Assembly: GCF_017873095.1 (NCBI RefSeq)
Contig: NZ_JAGGJU010000003.1
Coordinates: forward strand, 1 to 64,000
Direction of reading: 5' to 3'
Source: Heterorhizobium halophytocola
Lineage (GTDB): Bacteria > Pseudomonadota > Alphaproteobacteria > Rhizobiales > Rhizobiaceae
DNA length: 64,000 nt
Below, piece after piece: positions 47,563-56,688 of this stretch. Every line of letters starts with the position of its first letter. Position 1 is the first letter of the stretch. The notes below the pieces were generated by a model that saw only the letters and a program-made list of their open reading frames with translations, did no database searches and was not told the DNA's origin. A program made the translations under genes and the position numbers.

Positions 47563-48597
47563 TCAGCGGCGCACGGCTGCCGTCGATTGCCGCTCGACGA
47601 TATGGCAGGCAAGTTCGATCCGGCGCGCCGGGCCGGACATGTTGCCGAGGGTGTCGAACAGCAGGTCGAGCGCGGCGCCGCCGATTTCCTGCATCGGGAC
47701 ATGGATGGAGGTCAGCGGCGGATTGCAGAAGGCCGCCTGCGGCAGGTCGTCGATACCGAGCACCGAAACGTCCTGCGGGACCGCATGACCGGCCTGCTGC
47801 AACCCGATCAGCGCGCCGGCGGCCAGGCTTTCGCCGGCCGTCAGCAAGGCGGTGAAGTCGAGGCCGCGCTCGCCGAGCCGCGCGGCAATCGCCTGCGTTG
47901 CCAGGTCCGGCAGCCAGTCCTCCACCTCGACGACGAGATCATCGATATCGGCGTGGCCGCGCACGATCATCGCGTCGCGCCAGCCCTCGTAGCGTCGCTC
48001 GATCGTGCGCCGGCCGCGATGCATCAGAAAGAGGATCCGGTGATGGCCGAGGCGCTGCAGATATTCGGTGCCCATCCGGGCCGCCGAGCGATTGCAGGGG
48101 GTGACGCTTGACAGCCGCATCAACGGATCGTCGCCGTTGACCAGCACAACCGGCTTGGAGAAATTGCGGGTCAGCGCCAGCACGTCCTCGTCGTCGAGCG
48201 TCAGGAACAGGAAGCCCGCGACGCTGTCGTCTTCAAGTGCTGCCTGCAGCGCGCCAATGTCGCCCGTGCCGCTCGCCAGCGGCTGGGTGATGATCTCGAC
48301 GCCGAGCGTCTCGGCGCGCTGGTGCAGGCCGTGCAGCACCTGCGCGGTAAACTGGTTGCGGACATAGTCGATCATGGCCGCGCCGCTGGCCGCAAGGATC
48401 GCCTTCTTTCCCGCGACGGCCCGCGGCACGACATAGTTCAGCGCCTTCGCCGTCTCCAGCACCTGCGCGCGGATATCCGGGCGCACGCCCTTTTCGCCCG
48501 CCAGCGCCCGGGATGCCGTACTCAGCGACACGCCGCAGCGTTCGGCCACATCCTCCAGCCGGATCTTTCGGCTCGGCTTGCCCTTCTTGCCTGTCAC
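47563..48597 (-). CDS. LacI-family transcriptional regulator
   Basis: The GTG at 48597 has AGGAAAGGTGG upstream and starts just before the HTH, giving 344 residues; a longer frame to 48792 runs into the divergent gene. The HTH is IRLEDVAERCGVSLSTASRAL followed by the hinge, then a periplasmic-binding-protein-type effector domain with SVLGIDDLPQAAF near the end. The family binds palindromic operators as dimers or tetramers and responds to sugars. It faces away from a GH105/KduI/ABC gene cluster, which is its probable target. Confidence 0.92.
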   Translation of the reverse strand: MTGKKGKPSRKIRLEDVAERCGVSLSTASRALAGEKGVRPDIRAQVLETAKALNYVVPRAVAGKKAILAASGAAMIDYVRNQFTAQVLHGLHQRAETLGVEIITQPLASGTGDIGALQAALEDDSVAGFLFLTLDDEDVLALTRNFSKPVVLVNGDDPLMRLSSVTPCNRSAARMGTEYLQRLGHHRILFLMHRGRRTIERRYEGWRDAMIVRGHADIDDLVVEVEDWLPDLATQAIAARLGERGLDFTALLTAGESLAAGALIGLQQAGHAVPQDVSVLGIDDLPQAAFCNPPLTSIHVPMQEIGGAALDLLFDTLGNMSGPARRIELACHIVERQSTAAVRR

Positions 48598-48736
48598 GCG
48601 GCCACCTTTCCTGTGTTTGAACCCCAAACTGCAAGAAATTTTCACATTGCGCAAGTTGAATTGCTGTGCCACCAATCGTCGCAAGCCGCCGGTATCCTGG
48701 CGATCCGGCGGCACGCAACTTGGGAGGAGATGCGAC
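48598..48736. promoter_or_regulatory. Divergent promoter/operator region of the uronate locus
   Basis: This 139-base gap separates the LacI gene from the catabolic operon. It contains a perfect TTGCGCAA palindrome at 48647-48654, the kind of half-site pair a LacI-type dimer could bind. The right end carries a strong GGGAGGAG ribosome binding site for the GH105 gene. Confidence 0.45.
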
Positions 48737-49837
48737 ATGCTGCCAGATGGACGCGCCCTGCGTGAGCGCCTGAAGCCGCTCGTCGCCGGCATGACGAACC
48801 TGCGTCATGACGGCGCCTATGACGAGCCCAATCTGGATGGGACGCCCGGCGACTACATCAGCTTCAATTCCTGGGAATGGCCCCAGGGCGTCGGCCTTTA
48901 CGGACTGGTGCAGCTGTGGCGCGAGACCGGCGATGCAAGCCTGAAGGCGCTGCTGGAAAACTGGTATGCCGAGCGCATTTCCGCCGGACTTCCGGAACTC
49001 AACATCAACACCACAGCGCCGATGCTGGCACTCTCGCTCCTGTGGCGCGAGACGAGGGATCCGCGCTGGGTCCCGGTGATGAACGACTGGGCGGACCGCG
49101 TGCTCGCCATGCCGCGCACGGCCGAGGGCGGCCTGCCGCATATCGTCTCCGACAAGGTCAACGACCAGGAACTGTGGGACGACACGCTCGTCATGGTCGG
49201 TCTCTTTCTGGCATCCTTCGGCCAGGCCAGCGGTCGCCGCGAACTGGTCGACGAGGCCTGCCACCAGTTCCTGCTGCACACCCGTTATCTCGCCGATCCG
49301 AAATCCGGCCTCTGGTATCACGGCTGGACCTTTGACGGCCGGCACAATTTCGCCCGCGCGCTCTGGGGTCGCGGCAATGCCTGGATCACGCTCGGCATTC
49401 TCGATCTCTTTGAGCTTGCCGATATTCCAGCCGCGGTGCGCACCTTCCTGCGCGGCGTGCTGGAAGCCCAGATCGACACGCTGCTGAAGCTGCAGGCGCC
49501 GTCCGGGGCCTGGCACACGCTGCTCGACGACCCCTCGTCCTATGAGGAGATTTCCGCGACCGCCGGTTTCGGCTACGGCCTGCTGAAGGCGGCGCGGCTT
49601 GGCGTCGGGCCTGCGGGCTGCCGCGCGGCGGGGCTTCGCGCCCTGAATGTGGTGCTTGCCAATATCGATGACAGCGGCACGGTCGACAATGTCTCCTATG
49701 GCACGCGGATGGGCGACAGCCTGCAATTCTACCGCGACATCCCGATCCAGCCGACCGGCTACGGCCAGGCGCTGGCGATCCTCTGCCTCGTCGAGGGGCT
49801 GAAGCATGTGGATGGCGCAAGCGAGGTGGCGGCATGA
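48737..49837 (+). CDS. GH105 unsaturated uronyl hydrolase
   Basis: The ATG at 48737 follows GGGAGGAG at ideal spacing; this gives 366 residues. The (alpha/alpha)6-barrel family signature is present. Asp149 in ELWDDTLVM is the predicted catalytic residue that hydrates the double bond, and WYHGW and RALWGRGNAW (about 193-216) line the active site. Family members (YteR, RhiN) remove unsaturated galacturonyl units from lyase products. The released sugar is the substrate upstream of KduI, whose gene overlaps by four bases. Confidence 0.92.
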   Translation: MLPDGRALRERLKPLVAGMTNLRHDGAYDEPNLDGTPGDYISFNSWEWPQGVGLYGLVQLWRETGDASLKALLENWYAERISAGLPELNINTTAPMLALSLLWRETRDPRWVPVMNDWADRVLAMPRTAEGGLPHIVSDKVNDQELWDDTLVMVGLFLASFGQASGRRELVDEACHQFLLHTRYLADPKSGLWYHGWTFDGRHNFARALWGRGNAWITLGILDLFELADIPAAVRTFLRGVLEAQIDTLLKLQAPSGAWHTLLDDPSSYEEISATAGFGYGLLKAARLGVGPAGCRAAGLRALNVVLANIDDSGTVDNVSYGTRMGDSLQFYRDIPIQPTGYGQALAILCLVEGLKHVDGASEVAA

Positions 49838-50670
49838 GCATGCGCGTACTCTACGGCGTCTCGCCGAACGACATTCCCGCTTTTGACACGAAACGCCTGC
49901 GCGCGGAGTTTCTCGTCGAGGGGCTCTATTCACCGGGCAAGATCGAGTTTGCCTATACCCATGTCGACCGGATGATCGTCGGGGCTGCCTGCCCGGCGGC
50001 AGAACCGCTCGTCTTCGGCGACGGTGTGGATGTCGGCACGCCGCTGTTTTTCACCGCGCGTGAAATGGGCATCGCCAATCTGGGCGCGCCCGGCCGCATC
50101 ACCGTCGACGGCGAAAGCTTCGCGCTGGCCAATCGCGACATCCTTTATGTCGGGCGCGGGGCAGGGAAGGTGACGCTCGAAAGCGACGACCCGGCCGATC
50201 CCGCCCGTTTCTACATGAATTCGGTGCCGGCCGGCCGCGACATCCCCCACCGGCTGATCCGCCAGGCGGAGTCCAAGCCGCTCGATCTCGGCGAGGATGC
50301 CCGTGCCAACAAGCGCCGCCTGCGAATGTATATCCATCCCGAGGTTTCCCCCTCCTGCCTGCTTCTGATGGGGATCACCGACCTGGCGCCCGGCAGCATC
50401 TGGAACACCATGCCGCCGCATCTGCACGAGCGGCGGATGGAAGCCTATTGCTATTTCGATCTCGACGTCGCCGATCGCGTCGTCCACCTGATGGGCCGGC
50501 CGGACGAGACGCGCAGCCTGATCGTTGCCAATGGCGACGTTGTGCTGTCGCCGGCCTGGTCGATCCACATGGGCGCCGGCACCGGCCCCTACGCCTTCGT
50601 CTGGGGCATGACCGGCGAAAACCAGGCCTATACCGATGTCGATCCAGTTTCCGTGGCGGACCTGAAATGA
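49834..50670 (+). CDS. kduI: 5-dehydro-4-deoxy-D-glucuronate isomerase
   Basis: The 278-residue cupin-fold enzyme converts 5-dehydro-4-deoxy-D-glucuronate to 3-deoxy-D-glycero-2,5-hexodiulosonate in the uronate pathway. The metal ligands His196, His198, Glu203 and His245 occur at exactly the positions known for E. coli KduI (PPHLHERRMEAY and SIHMGAG). Length is normal. It overlaps GH105 by four bases and the next gene by four bases, in an operon. KduD and the KDG kinase/aldolase are not in this window. Confidence 0.96.
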   Translation: MSMRVLYGVSPNDIPAFDTKRLRAEFLVEGLYSPGKIEFAYTHVDRMIVGAACPAAEPLVFGDGVDVGTPLFFTAREMGIANLGAPGRITVDGESFALANRDILYVGRGAGKVTLESDDPADPARFYMNSVPAGRDIPHRLIRQAESKPLDLGEDARANKRRLRMYIHPEVSPSCLLLMGITDLAPGSIWNTMPPHLHERRMEAYCYFDLDVADRVVHLMGRPDETRSLIVANGDVVLSPAWSIHMGAGTGPYAFVWGMTGENQAYTDVDPVSVADLK

Positions 50671-53198
50671 CCATAGCGATGACCATGACCCAAGATACCC
50701 AGTTCCTCTGCCGGCCGCTGGTGCCGGACATGCCGATCACCTACTGGCAGCTCGGCGCGACCGCCAACGCGCGCTATGACGTGCCGGACCAGCCGATGAA
50801 GGGAGAGATGGATCCCTTCTTCTTCATGACCAAGCACAAGAACTTCATCCCGCACGAATATCCCTGCCGCACCGCCTTTGCCGAAGAGCGACGCGGCAAG
50901 CGCCCGGACGTGCAGGGTGCTTTCGCGCTGTCACGCTTCTGGCTGCCCTTCGGCTCGCCGCGTGTCGATCTCTCCGGCTTCTGGTTCCGCCCGACGGTGA
51001 TCGGCACCTGGGCGCGCACCATGATCCTGTCCGGGGCCGCCGGAAAGGCAAGGCTGAGGCTCGGCACCTGCGGCGGCGCGGTCCTGTTCGTCAATGGCCG
51101 CGAAATCGGCTGGATGGCCGATTACGTCCGCAATCTGGAGGCGAAGCAGGAGTTCGAGGTCGATCTGCAGGCCGGCGAAAACGAGATCGCGATCTTCTTC
51201 GACGACCTTGCCGAACGCGATGCGCGCTATTTCTTCCAGCTGGACTATCTCAGCGGTCCTTCCGCCGAACAGGCTTTGCCGGTTTCGATCAAGGACGACA
51301 TCGCTGCGGAGATCGAGGCGGCGCTCGACGACATGCATTTCGAGCGGCCGGCCTATCGCTCCGGCGAGGTGGCGCTGGTCACGCTTGCGCCGCTGTCGGT
51401 TGCCGCCACCGCGCATGTCACGATTGCCGGTGATTTCATGTCGCGCGAGGAGCCGATGCGGGTCGAGGTGGCGCTCGGCGCCGGCAAGGACCGCATCGCC
51501 ATCGGCGACACCGGCACCCTGCCGCCGGACTTCCGCCATTTCCATGTCGATCTGACCGTCGGCGACTTCACCGCAAGCCGCGTCTTCGGCGTCGAGATCT
51601 GCCATGCCAAGCGGCAGGGGCAGGCGCCCGCCAGCCTGGCGGACCGCATCAGGGCGACGCTCGACGAAGTCTCGCATTATGGCGAACCGGACAATGTCAC
51701 CGCCCTAGCACGCCTTGCCTCCGGTCGCAGCGGGCCCGAGACAGACCGGATGATCGCCGACACGCTGCCGACGATCCTCGACTGTCATGACTGCGCCGAT
51801 TTTGCCTTGGTGCCGCTGCTCTGGTGCCGCACCGCCTATGCCACCAGCATTGCCCCTGAGATCGTTGCCCGCATCGACGAGACGATCCTTGCCTATCGCT
51901 ACTGGATGGACGAGCCCGGCAATGACGTGCAGTGGTATTTTTCCGAAAACCATGCGCTGCTGTTCCACACGGCTGCCTATCTTGCCGGCGCCCTGCTGCC
52001 GGAGGCCCGTTTTCAGCGCTCCGGTCGTATCGGACGCGAACAGTCGGCCGTCGGGCTGTCCCGGGTCCGCGCCTGGCTCGATCACTTCGAGCAATGGGAA
52101 ATGGCGGAATTCAACTCCGCCCCCTATTTCCCCATCGACCTCAAGGGCCTGACGGCGCTCTATGCGCTAGCGCCCGATGCGGATGTGCGTGACCGTGCCG
52201 GCAGGGCAATCCTGCGGCTGGTCACCATCGTTGCCCGTTCGGCCCATCACGGCATCCTCACCGGTGCGCAGGGCCGCTCCTACGAGCATACGCTGCGTGC
52301 CGCAGGCTCGCTCGAACTCTCGGGCATCGCCCGGCTGATCTGGGGCACGGGCAATTACGGTCGGCGGGTGCATGCGCTGCCGCAGATGGCGATCTGCCTG
52401 CGTGACCATGGTCTTGAAATCCTGGAAAACCTGGGCCCGATGGCCGACTGGCAGGGCGAGGGCGCGCAGGAATGGGTCTTTGCCCAGGGGCAGGACCGGG
52501 TGGCGCGGCTCTATCACTACAAGACCCGCGACTATGCAATCGGCACGGCCGCGCATTATCGCTGGAACGAATGGGGCTATCAGGAGACCGTGCTGCATGT
52601 CCGGCTGGGTCCCAAGGCCGATGCGCAGGTCTGGATCAACCACCCCGGCGAGACCATCCATTCCGGCTACGGTCGTCCCTCCTATTGGGGCGGGTCCGGC
52701 AGCCTGCCAAGGCTCTGGCATTACCGCGATCTGGCGGTCATGATGTTCGAGGCGGCGCCCGAGCAGCCCGGCTTCACCCATGCCTGGTTCCCGTGCGCGG
52801 TATTCGACAGTTCGACGGTCGCCGGAGAGGTCGCGACGGCCCGGGCGGGCGACGGGCTGCTGCTGCTGAAGGGCAGTTCCGCGCTCCAGGCGGTGGATGC
52901 CGGTCCGACCAGCGGCAACGAACTGCGCCTGCCGGGTCACAGGGGCACCTGGATCGTTCGGCTCGGAGGCAGTGGCCGGCACGGCACGGAGGCTGAATTT
53001 GCCAACCGTTTCCGCAGCCTTGCCCTACGCGACGGCGAGGGGGACGATCTGATCGTCGACGATCCGGAATACGGGCCGGTCACACTGCATGCCGACGGTC
53101 GCATTTCCGCCGAGGGGCGGGTGCTGGATCCGGCCGCATGGAGCGTCGAGGGCGAGGCCAGAGAGTTCGAGACCGGACCCTTGTCGTCCGGCCGGTAG
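50667..53198 (+). CDS. Large uncharacterised enzyme-like protein in uronate operon
   Basis: The ATG at 50667 overlaps the kduI stop and gives 843 residues. There is no signal peptide. The N-terminal third looks like a jelly-roll/galactose-binding fold (about 110-300). The middle (about 345-640) is helical with YFSENHALLFHTAAYLAG and later GAQGRSYEH, as in (alpha/alpha)6-toroid lyases and hydrolases. The C-terminus is beta-rich. I do not recognise a characterised family. By layout and place it could be an intracellular polysaccharide lyase or glycoside hydrolase acting on the imported uronate oligosaccharides. Confidence 0.78.
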   Translation: MTIAMTMTQDTQFLCRPLVPDMPITYWQLGATANARYDVPDQPMKGEMDPFFFMTKHKNFIPHEYPCRTAFAEERRGKRPDVQGAFALSRFWLPFGSPRVDLSGFWFRPTVIGTWARTMILSGAAGKARLRLGTCGGAVLFVNGREIGWMADYVRNLEAKQEFEVDLQAGENEIAIFFDDLAERDARYFFQLDYLSGPSAEQALPVSIKDDIAAEIEAALDDMHFERPAYRSGEVALVTLAPLSVAATAHVTIAGDFMSREEPMRVEVALGAGKDRIAIGDTGTLPPDFRHFHVDLTVGDFTASRVFGVEICHAKRQGQAPASLADRIRATLDEVSHYGEPDNVTALARLASGRSGPETDRMIADTLPTILDCHDCADFALVPLLWCRTAYATSIAPEIVARIDETILAYRYWMDEPGNDVQWYFSENHALLFHTAAYLAGALLPEARFQRSGRIGREQSAVGLSRVRAWLDHFEQWEMAEFNSAPYFPIDLKGLTALYALAPDADVRDRAGRAILRLVTIVARSAHHGILTGAQGRSYEHTLRAAGSLELSGIARLIWGTGNYGRRVHALPQMAICLRDHGLEILENLGPMADWQGEGAQEWVFAQGQDRVARLYHYKTRDYAIGTAAHYRWNEWGYQETVLHVRLGPKADAQVWINHPGETIHSGYGRPSYWGGSGSLPRLWHYRDLAVMMFEAAPEQPGFTHAWFPCAVFDSSTVAGEVATARAGDGLLLLKGSSALQAVDAGPTSGNELRLPGHRGTWIVRLGGSGRHGTEAEFANRFRSLALRDGEGDDLIVDDPEYGPVTLHADGRISAEGRVLDPAAWSVEGEAREFETGPLSSGR

Positions 53199-53276
53199 AA
53201 AATGCGGTAGCGGCCGGGAAGGAGGGCCGTTGCCGGATGCAACCGACGGAAAAACCGTCCATCGAAGGAGGAGACG

Positions 53277-54539
53277 ATGTTGAAGAAGAAGGCAATTTTC
53301 GCAGCCGCCGGTCTGGCGCTGCTATCGACCACGGCCTGGGCCGGCAATGTGCGGATCATGTGGTATTCGGACGGCGTCGAAGGCGAGGTGTTCAAGGACC
53401 TCATCAGCCGGTTCGAGAAGGACAATCCGGATATCCACGTCACCGTCGACGAGGTGGCCTATTCGACGATCAAGGAACAGCTGCCGGTGCAGCTGGCCGC
53501 CGGCCAGGGCCCGGACATCGCCCGCGTCACCAATCTGAAATCGCTGTCGCAATACTGGCTGGATCTCACGCCCTACCTGAAGGACGTCGACTTCTGGAAG
53601 AAAAACTACGGCGACCAGCTCGACTGGATGCGTCCTGACGGCACCGACATCATTCCGGGCTTCATGACCCAGATCACCCTGACCGGCGGCTTTGCCAACA
53701 AGACGCTGTTCGAACAGGCCGGCGTCGCGCTGCCCGGCAAGGATGCCACCTGGGACGACTGGGTCAAGGCGGCCAAGCAGGTGGCCGACAGCCAGCAGAT
53801 TCCCTATCCGTTCGCCATCGACCGCTCCGGCCACCGCATCACCGGTCCGGCGATCTCCTATGGCGCCAATTATATCGGCGCGGACGGCAAGCCGGCACCG
53901 CTCGATGACGGGGCCAAGAAATACATCTCCGAACTGGTGACCTGGACCAAGGACGGCGTCGCTGAAAAGGATGTCTGGGTCTCGGCCGCCGGCACGACCT
54001 ACCGCGCCGCTGCCGACGATTTCATCAATGCCCAGGTCGCGCTCTACTATGCCGGCTCCTGGCAGATCCCCAACTTCATGACCAAGATCGGCACCGATTT
54101 CGACTGGGTGGCGATCGGCAGCCCCTGCGGTCCGGCCGCCTGCACCGGCATGCCGGGCGGTGCCGGCCTCGTCGCGATGAAGTCGACGAAGAATCCCGAG
54201 GACGTGGCCAAGGTGATGGATTATCTCGCCTCGACCCCGATCGCCAAGGAGTTTGCCGAGCGGACGCTGTTCCTGCCCTCCAACAAGGAGGTGATCGACG
54301 GCGGGCTTGACTACAAGACCGACAATCCGCTGGCCAAGGCGGCGCTCGACACCTTCGTCGAGGCCTCCAAGACGACGGCGCCCGAAGCGCAGAAACTGCC
54401 CGGCTGGGGCTGGTCCGACACCTATTACGGGGCGCTCGTCAGCCGCATCAGCCAGGTCATGGCCGGCGAGATGAGCCTGGAGGATGCCTACACGCGCATC
54501 GATCAGGACATCGCCGAAAAGGTCAAGCAAGCACAATAG
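53277..54539 (+). CDS. Sugar ABC transporter substrate-binding protein
   Basis: A 420-residue secreted protein with a clear signal peptide (about 1-22, AWA|G) and the two-lobed fold of the MalE/UgpB cluster. Motifs include the RFEKDNPDIHVTV opening, AAGQGPDIARV, and an ATLYYAG-like ALYYAGSW segment. It delivers the substrate to the permeases encoded just downstream. Context with GH105 and KduI suggests uronate-containing oligosaccharides. Confidence 0.93.
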   Translation: MLKKKAIFAAAGLALLSTTAWAGNVRIMWYSDGVEGEVFKDLISRFEKDNPDIHVTVDEVAYSTIKEQLPVQLAAGQGPDIARVTNLKSLSQYWLDLTPYLKDVDFWKKNYGDQLDWMRPDGTDIIPGFMTQITLTGGFANKTLFEQAGVALPGKDATWDDWVKAAKQVADSQQIPYPFAIDRSGHRITGPAISYGANYIGADGKPAPLDDGAKKYISELVTWTKDGVAEKDVWVSAAGTTYRAAADDFINAQVALYYAGSWQIPNFMTKIGTDFDWVAIGSPCGPAACTGMPGGAGLVAMKSTKNPEDVAKVMDYLASTPIAKEFAERTLFLPSNKEVIDGGLDYKTDNPLAKAALDTFVEASKTTAPEAQKLPGWGWSDTYYGALVSRISQVMAGEMSLEDAYTRIDQDIAEKVKQAQ

Positions 54540-54600
54540 GCCGTCACCCAAGCGGCCAGGCCGGTGCGCATCAGCGCATCGGCCCCTGGAGACGATATCA

Positions 54601-55626
54601 ATGGCGAACGAAAAGACAGGCATCCGCTCCATGGCCGGCGCGCTGGTCCTTGGCGCTGTCGGCAAGGTCATGGGGCTGATCGACATCCCGTTGCGGGCGC
54701 TGCAGAAGATCGGCGGCCAGGGCGGCATGGCGGCCTTTTTCCTGCTGCCCAACATGGCCGTCTTCCTGGTCTTCGTGCTGATCCCCTTCGTCATCAACTT
54801 CATCTATTCGATGACCGGCGGCGCACAGATCTTCCTCGACAAGCGCCCCTTTGTCGGGCTCGATCAGTACCGGCAGATCTTTTCCTGCACCAATTATCTC
54901 GACCCCAACAGCTGCATCCAGGACGGCTTCTGGACGGCTGCGGGCAATACCGCGCTGTTCGTCGTCATCCAGGTTGCGCTGATGATCGTCGTGTCGCTGA
55001 TCACCGCCGTCATCCTCAACCGCGAAATCATCGGCCGCAGCTTCTGGCGCGCCGTCTTCTTCTTTCCCGTGCTTTTGTCGCCGGTCGTCGTCGGGCTGAT
55101 CTGGCGCTGGATATTGCAGCGCCAGGGCCTGCTGAACTACATCACCTACGAGCTGTTCGGCGCCGAGCAGTTCAACTGGCTGACGGACCGCACAACGGCA
55201 TTTGCCGCAACCATCGGGGTTTCGATCTGGGCCCATATGGGGTTCTACACGCTGATTCTGCTGGCCGGCCTGCAGGCGATCCCCAAGGATCTCTATGAGG
55301 CCGCCGAGATGGACGGAACCTCGCATGGCCGGGTGTTCTGGCGCATCACGCTGCCGCTGTTGATGCCCAACCTGATCGTCGTCCTGGTGCTGGCCCTGAT
55401 CCGCGCCGTGCAGGTGTTCGACGAGGTCTTCGTGCTGACCGGCGGCGGCCCGGGCACCAGCACCATGTATCTGATCCAGTATATCTACGAGAAGGGCTTC
55501 GCCTCCGAACTGCGCGATCCCGGTCTGGCGGCGGCCGCCTCGATCCTGATGGGCGCCGTGCTCGTGGTCCTTACCCTGATGCAGATGGCGGCCTCGCGCC
55601 GCAACGAGAAGAAGGGGGAACGCTGA
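54601..55626 (+). CDS. Sugar ABC transporter permease, MalF-type
   Basis: The ATG at 54601 gives 341 residues with six predicted membrane segments. The EAA loop reads YEAAEMDGTSHGRVFWRITLPLL (about 234-256, given in part), which docks the ATPase. The N-terminal 40 residues are cytoplasmic. It pairs with the next permease, whose start overlaps its stop by one base. The gap after the binding-protein gene is 61 bases. Confidence 0.94.
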   Translation: MANEKTGIRSMAGALVLGAVGKVMGLIDIPLRALQKIGGQGGMAAFFLLPNMAVFLVFVLIPFVINFIYSMTGGAQIFLDKRPFVGLDQYRQIFSCTNYLDPNSCIQDGFWTAAGNTALFVVIQVALMIVVSLITAVILNREIIGRSFWRAVFFFPVLLSPVVVGLIWRWILQRQGLLNYITYELFGAEQFNWLTDRTTAFAATIGVSIWAHMGFYTLILLAGLQAIPKDLYEAAEMDGTSHGRVFWRITLPLLMPNLIVVLVLALIRAVQVFDEVFVLTGGGPGTSTMYLIQYIYEKGFASELRDPGLAAAASILMGAVLVVLTLMQMAASRRNEKKGER

Positions 55627-56678
55627 TGACCCGCATCGTCGCATTCATCACCCGCAGGCGTGGCGGCGACCGCTGGCACTGGACCGATGTCGCCACCTGG
55701 GTCTGGCTGATCGGCGGCCTGATCATCATGTTCGGTCCGGCGCTCTGGCTCACCCTGTCCTCGTTCAAGTCGCCGGCAGCGCTTGCCAAGTTCCCGCCCA
55801 CCATCCTGCCCTATGTCACCCAGGAGGTGAAGGTCGACGGCTTCGACAAGCCGCTGCCGCTGTTCGAGGTGACCTTGCCCGATGGCAGCTCGGCCAAGCT
55901 TGCGGAAAAGCGCCGCATCGGCATCATCGCCCAGATGATCGATCCGAAGGACCCGTCCAAGGTCTACAAGGTCAACATCAACGACCGCACCCCGGTCGAC
56001 ATGGTGGATTTCGCCACCTCGAACTACACCGAGCCCTTCGTTCAGTTCGACTTCCTGCGTTATCTCTGGAATTCCGTCTTCGTCACGGTGACGGCGACGT
56101 TGATCACGCTGGCGATCAACTCGATGGCGGCGTTTGCGCTGTCGAAATACCAGTTCCGGGCCAAGAACCTGATCCTGCTGATCATCGTCGGCACGCTGAT
56201 GGTGCCGCTGGGTGTGATCATGGTGCCGCTCTATTCGATCGTTTCCTCGCTCGGACTGTTCAACAGTCTGTGGGGCGTCATCCTGCCGACGGTCGCCACG
56301 CCGACCGGCGTCTTTCTGCTCCGGCAATACATGCTGACGATCCCGGACGAACTGATCGACGCGGCGCGCATGGACAAGGCGTCCGAATGGCAGATCTACT
56401 GGCGCATCGTCCTGCCGCTCGCCGCACCCGCGCTTGCGGTGCTGGCGATCTTCTCGGTGGTCTGGCGTTGGAACGACTTCCTCTGGCCGCTGATCGTGCT
56501 CAGCCGGTCATCGCTCTACACCCTGCAGGTCGGGCTCAACGTCTATGCCGGCCAGCTCAACGTGCAGTGGCAATACATTCTCGCCATGACGGTCGTGACC
56601 ATGATCCCGGTGATCCTCGTCTTCGTCTTCCTGCAGCGGTTTATTACCCGGGGCATCGCCACCTCGGGCTTGAAGTAA
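55626..56678 (+). CDS. Sugar ABC transporter permease, MalG-type with insertion
   Basis: This 350-residue permease has the MalG pattern, with an EAA loop (IDAARMDKASEWQIYWRIVLP, about 244-264, given in part) and a C-terminal GLK-like end. Between TM1 and TM2 the periplasmic loop is about 100 residues, nearly twice the normal length. It carries DPKDPSKVYKVNINDR, so this half likely contributes extra contacts to the binding protein or substrate. Otherwise all six segments look normal. Confidence 0.93.
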   Translation: MTRIVAFITRRRGGDRWHWTDVATWVWLIGGLIIMFGPALWLTLSSFKSPAALAKFPPTILPYVTQEVKVDGFDKPLPLFEVTLPDGSSAKLAEKRRIGIIAQMIDPKDPSKVYKVNINDRTPVDMVDFATSNYTEPFVQFDFLRYLWNSVFVTVTATLITLAINSMAAFALSKYQFRAKNLILLIIVGTLMVPLGVIMVPLYSIVSSLGLFNSLWGVILPTVATPTGVFLLRQYMLTIPDELIDAARMDKASEWQIYWRIVLPLAAPALAVLAIFSVVWRWNDFLWPLIVLSRSSLYTLQVGLNVYAGQLNVQWQYILAMTVVTMIPVILVFVFLQRFITRGIATSGLK

Positions 56679-56688
56679 GGAGTGCGAC

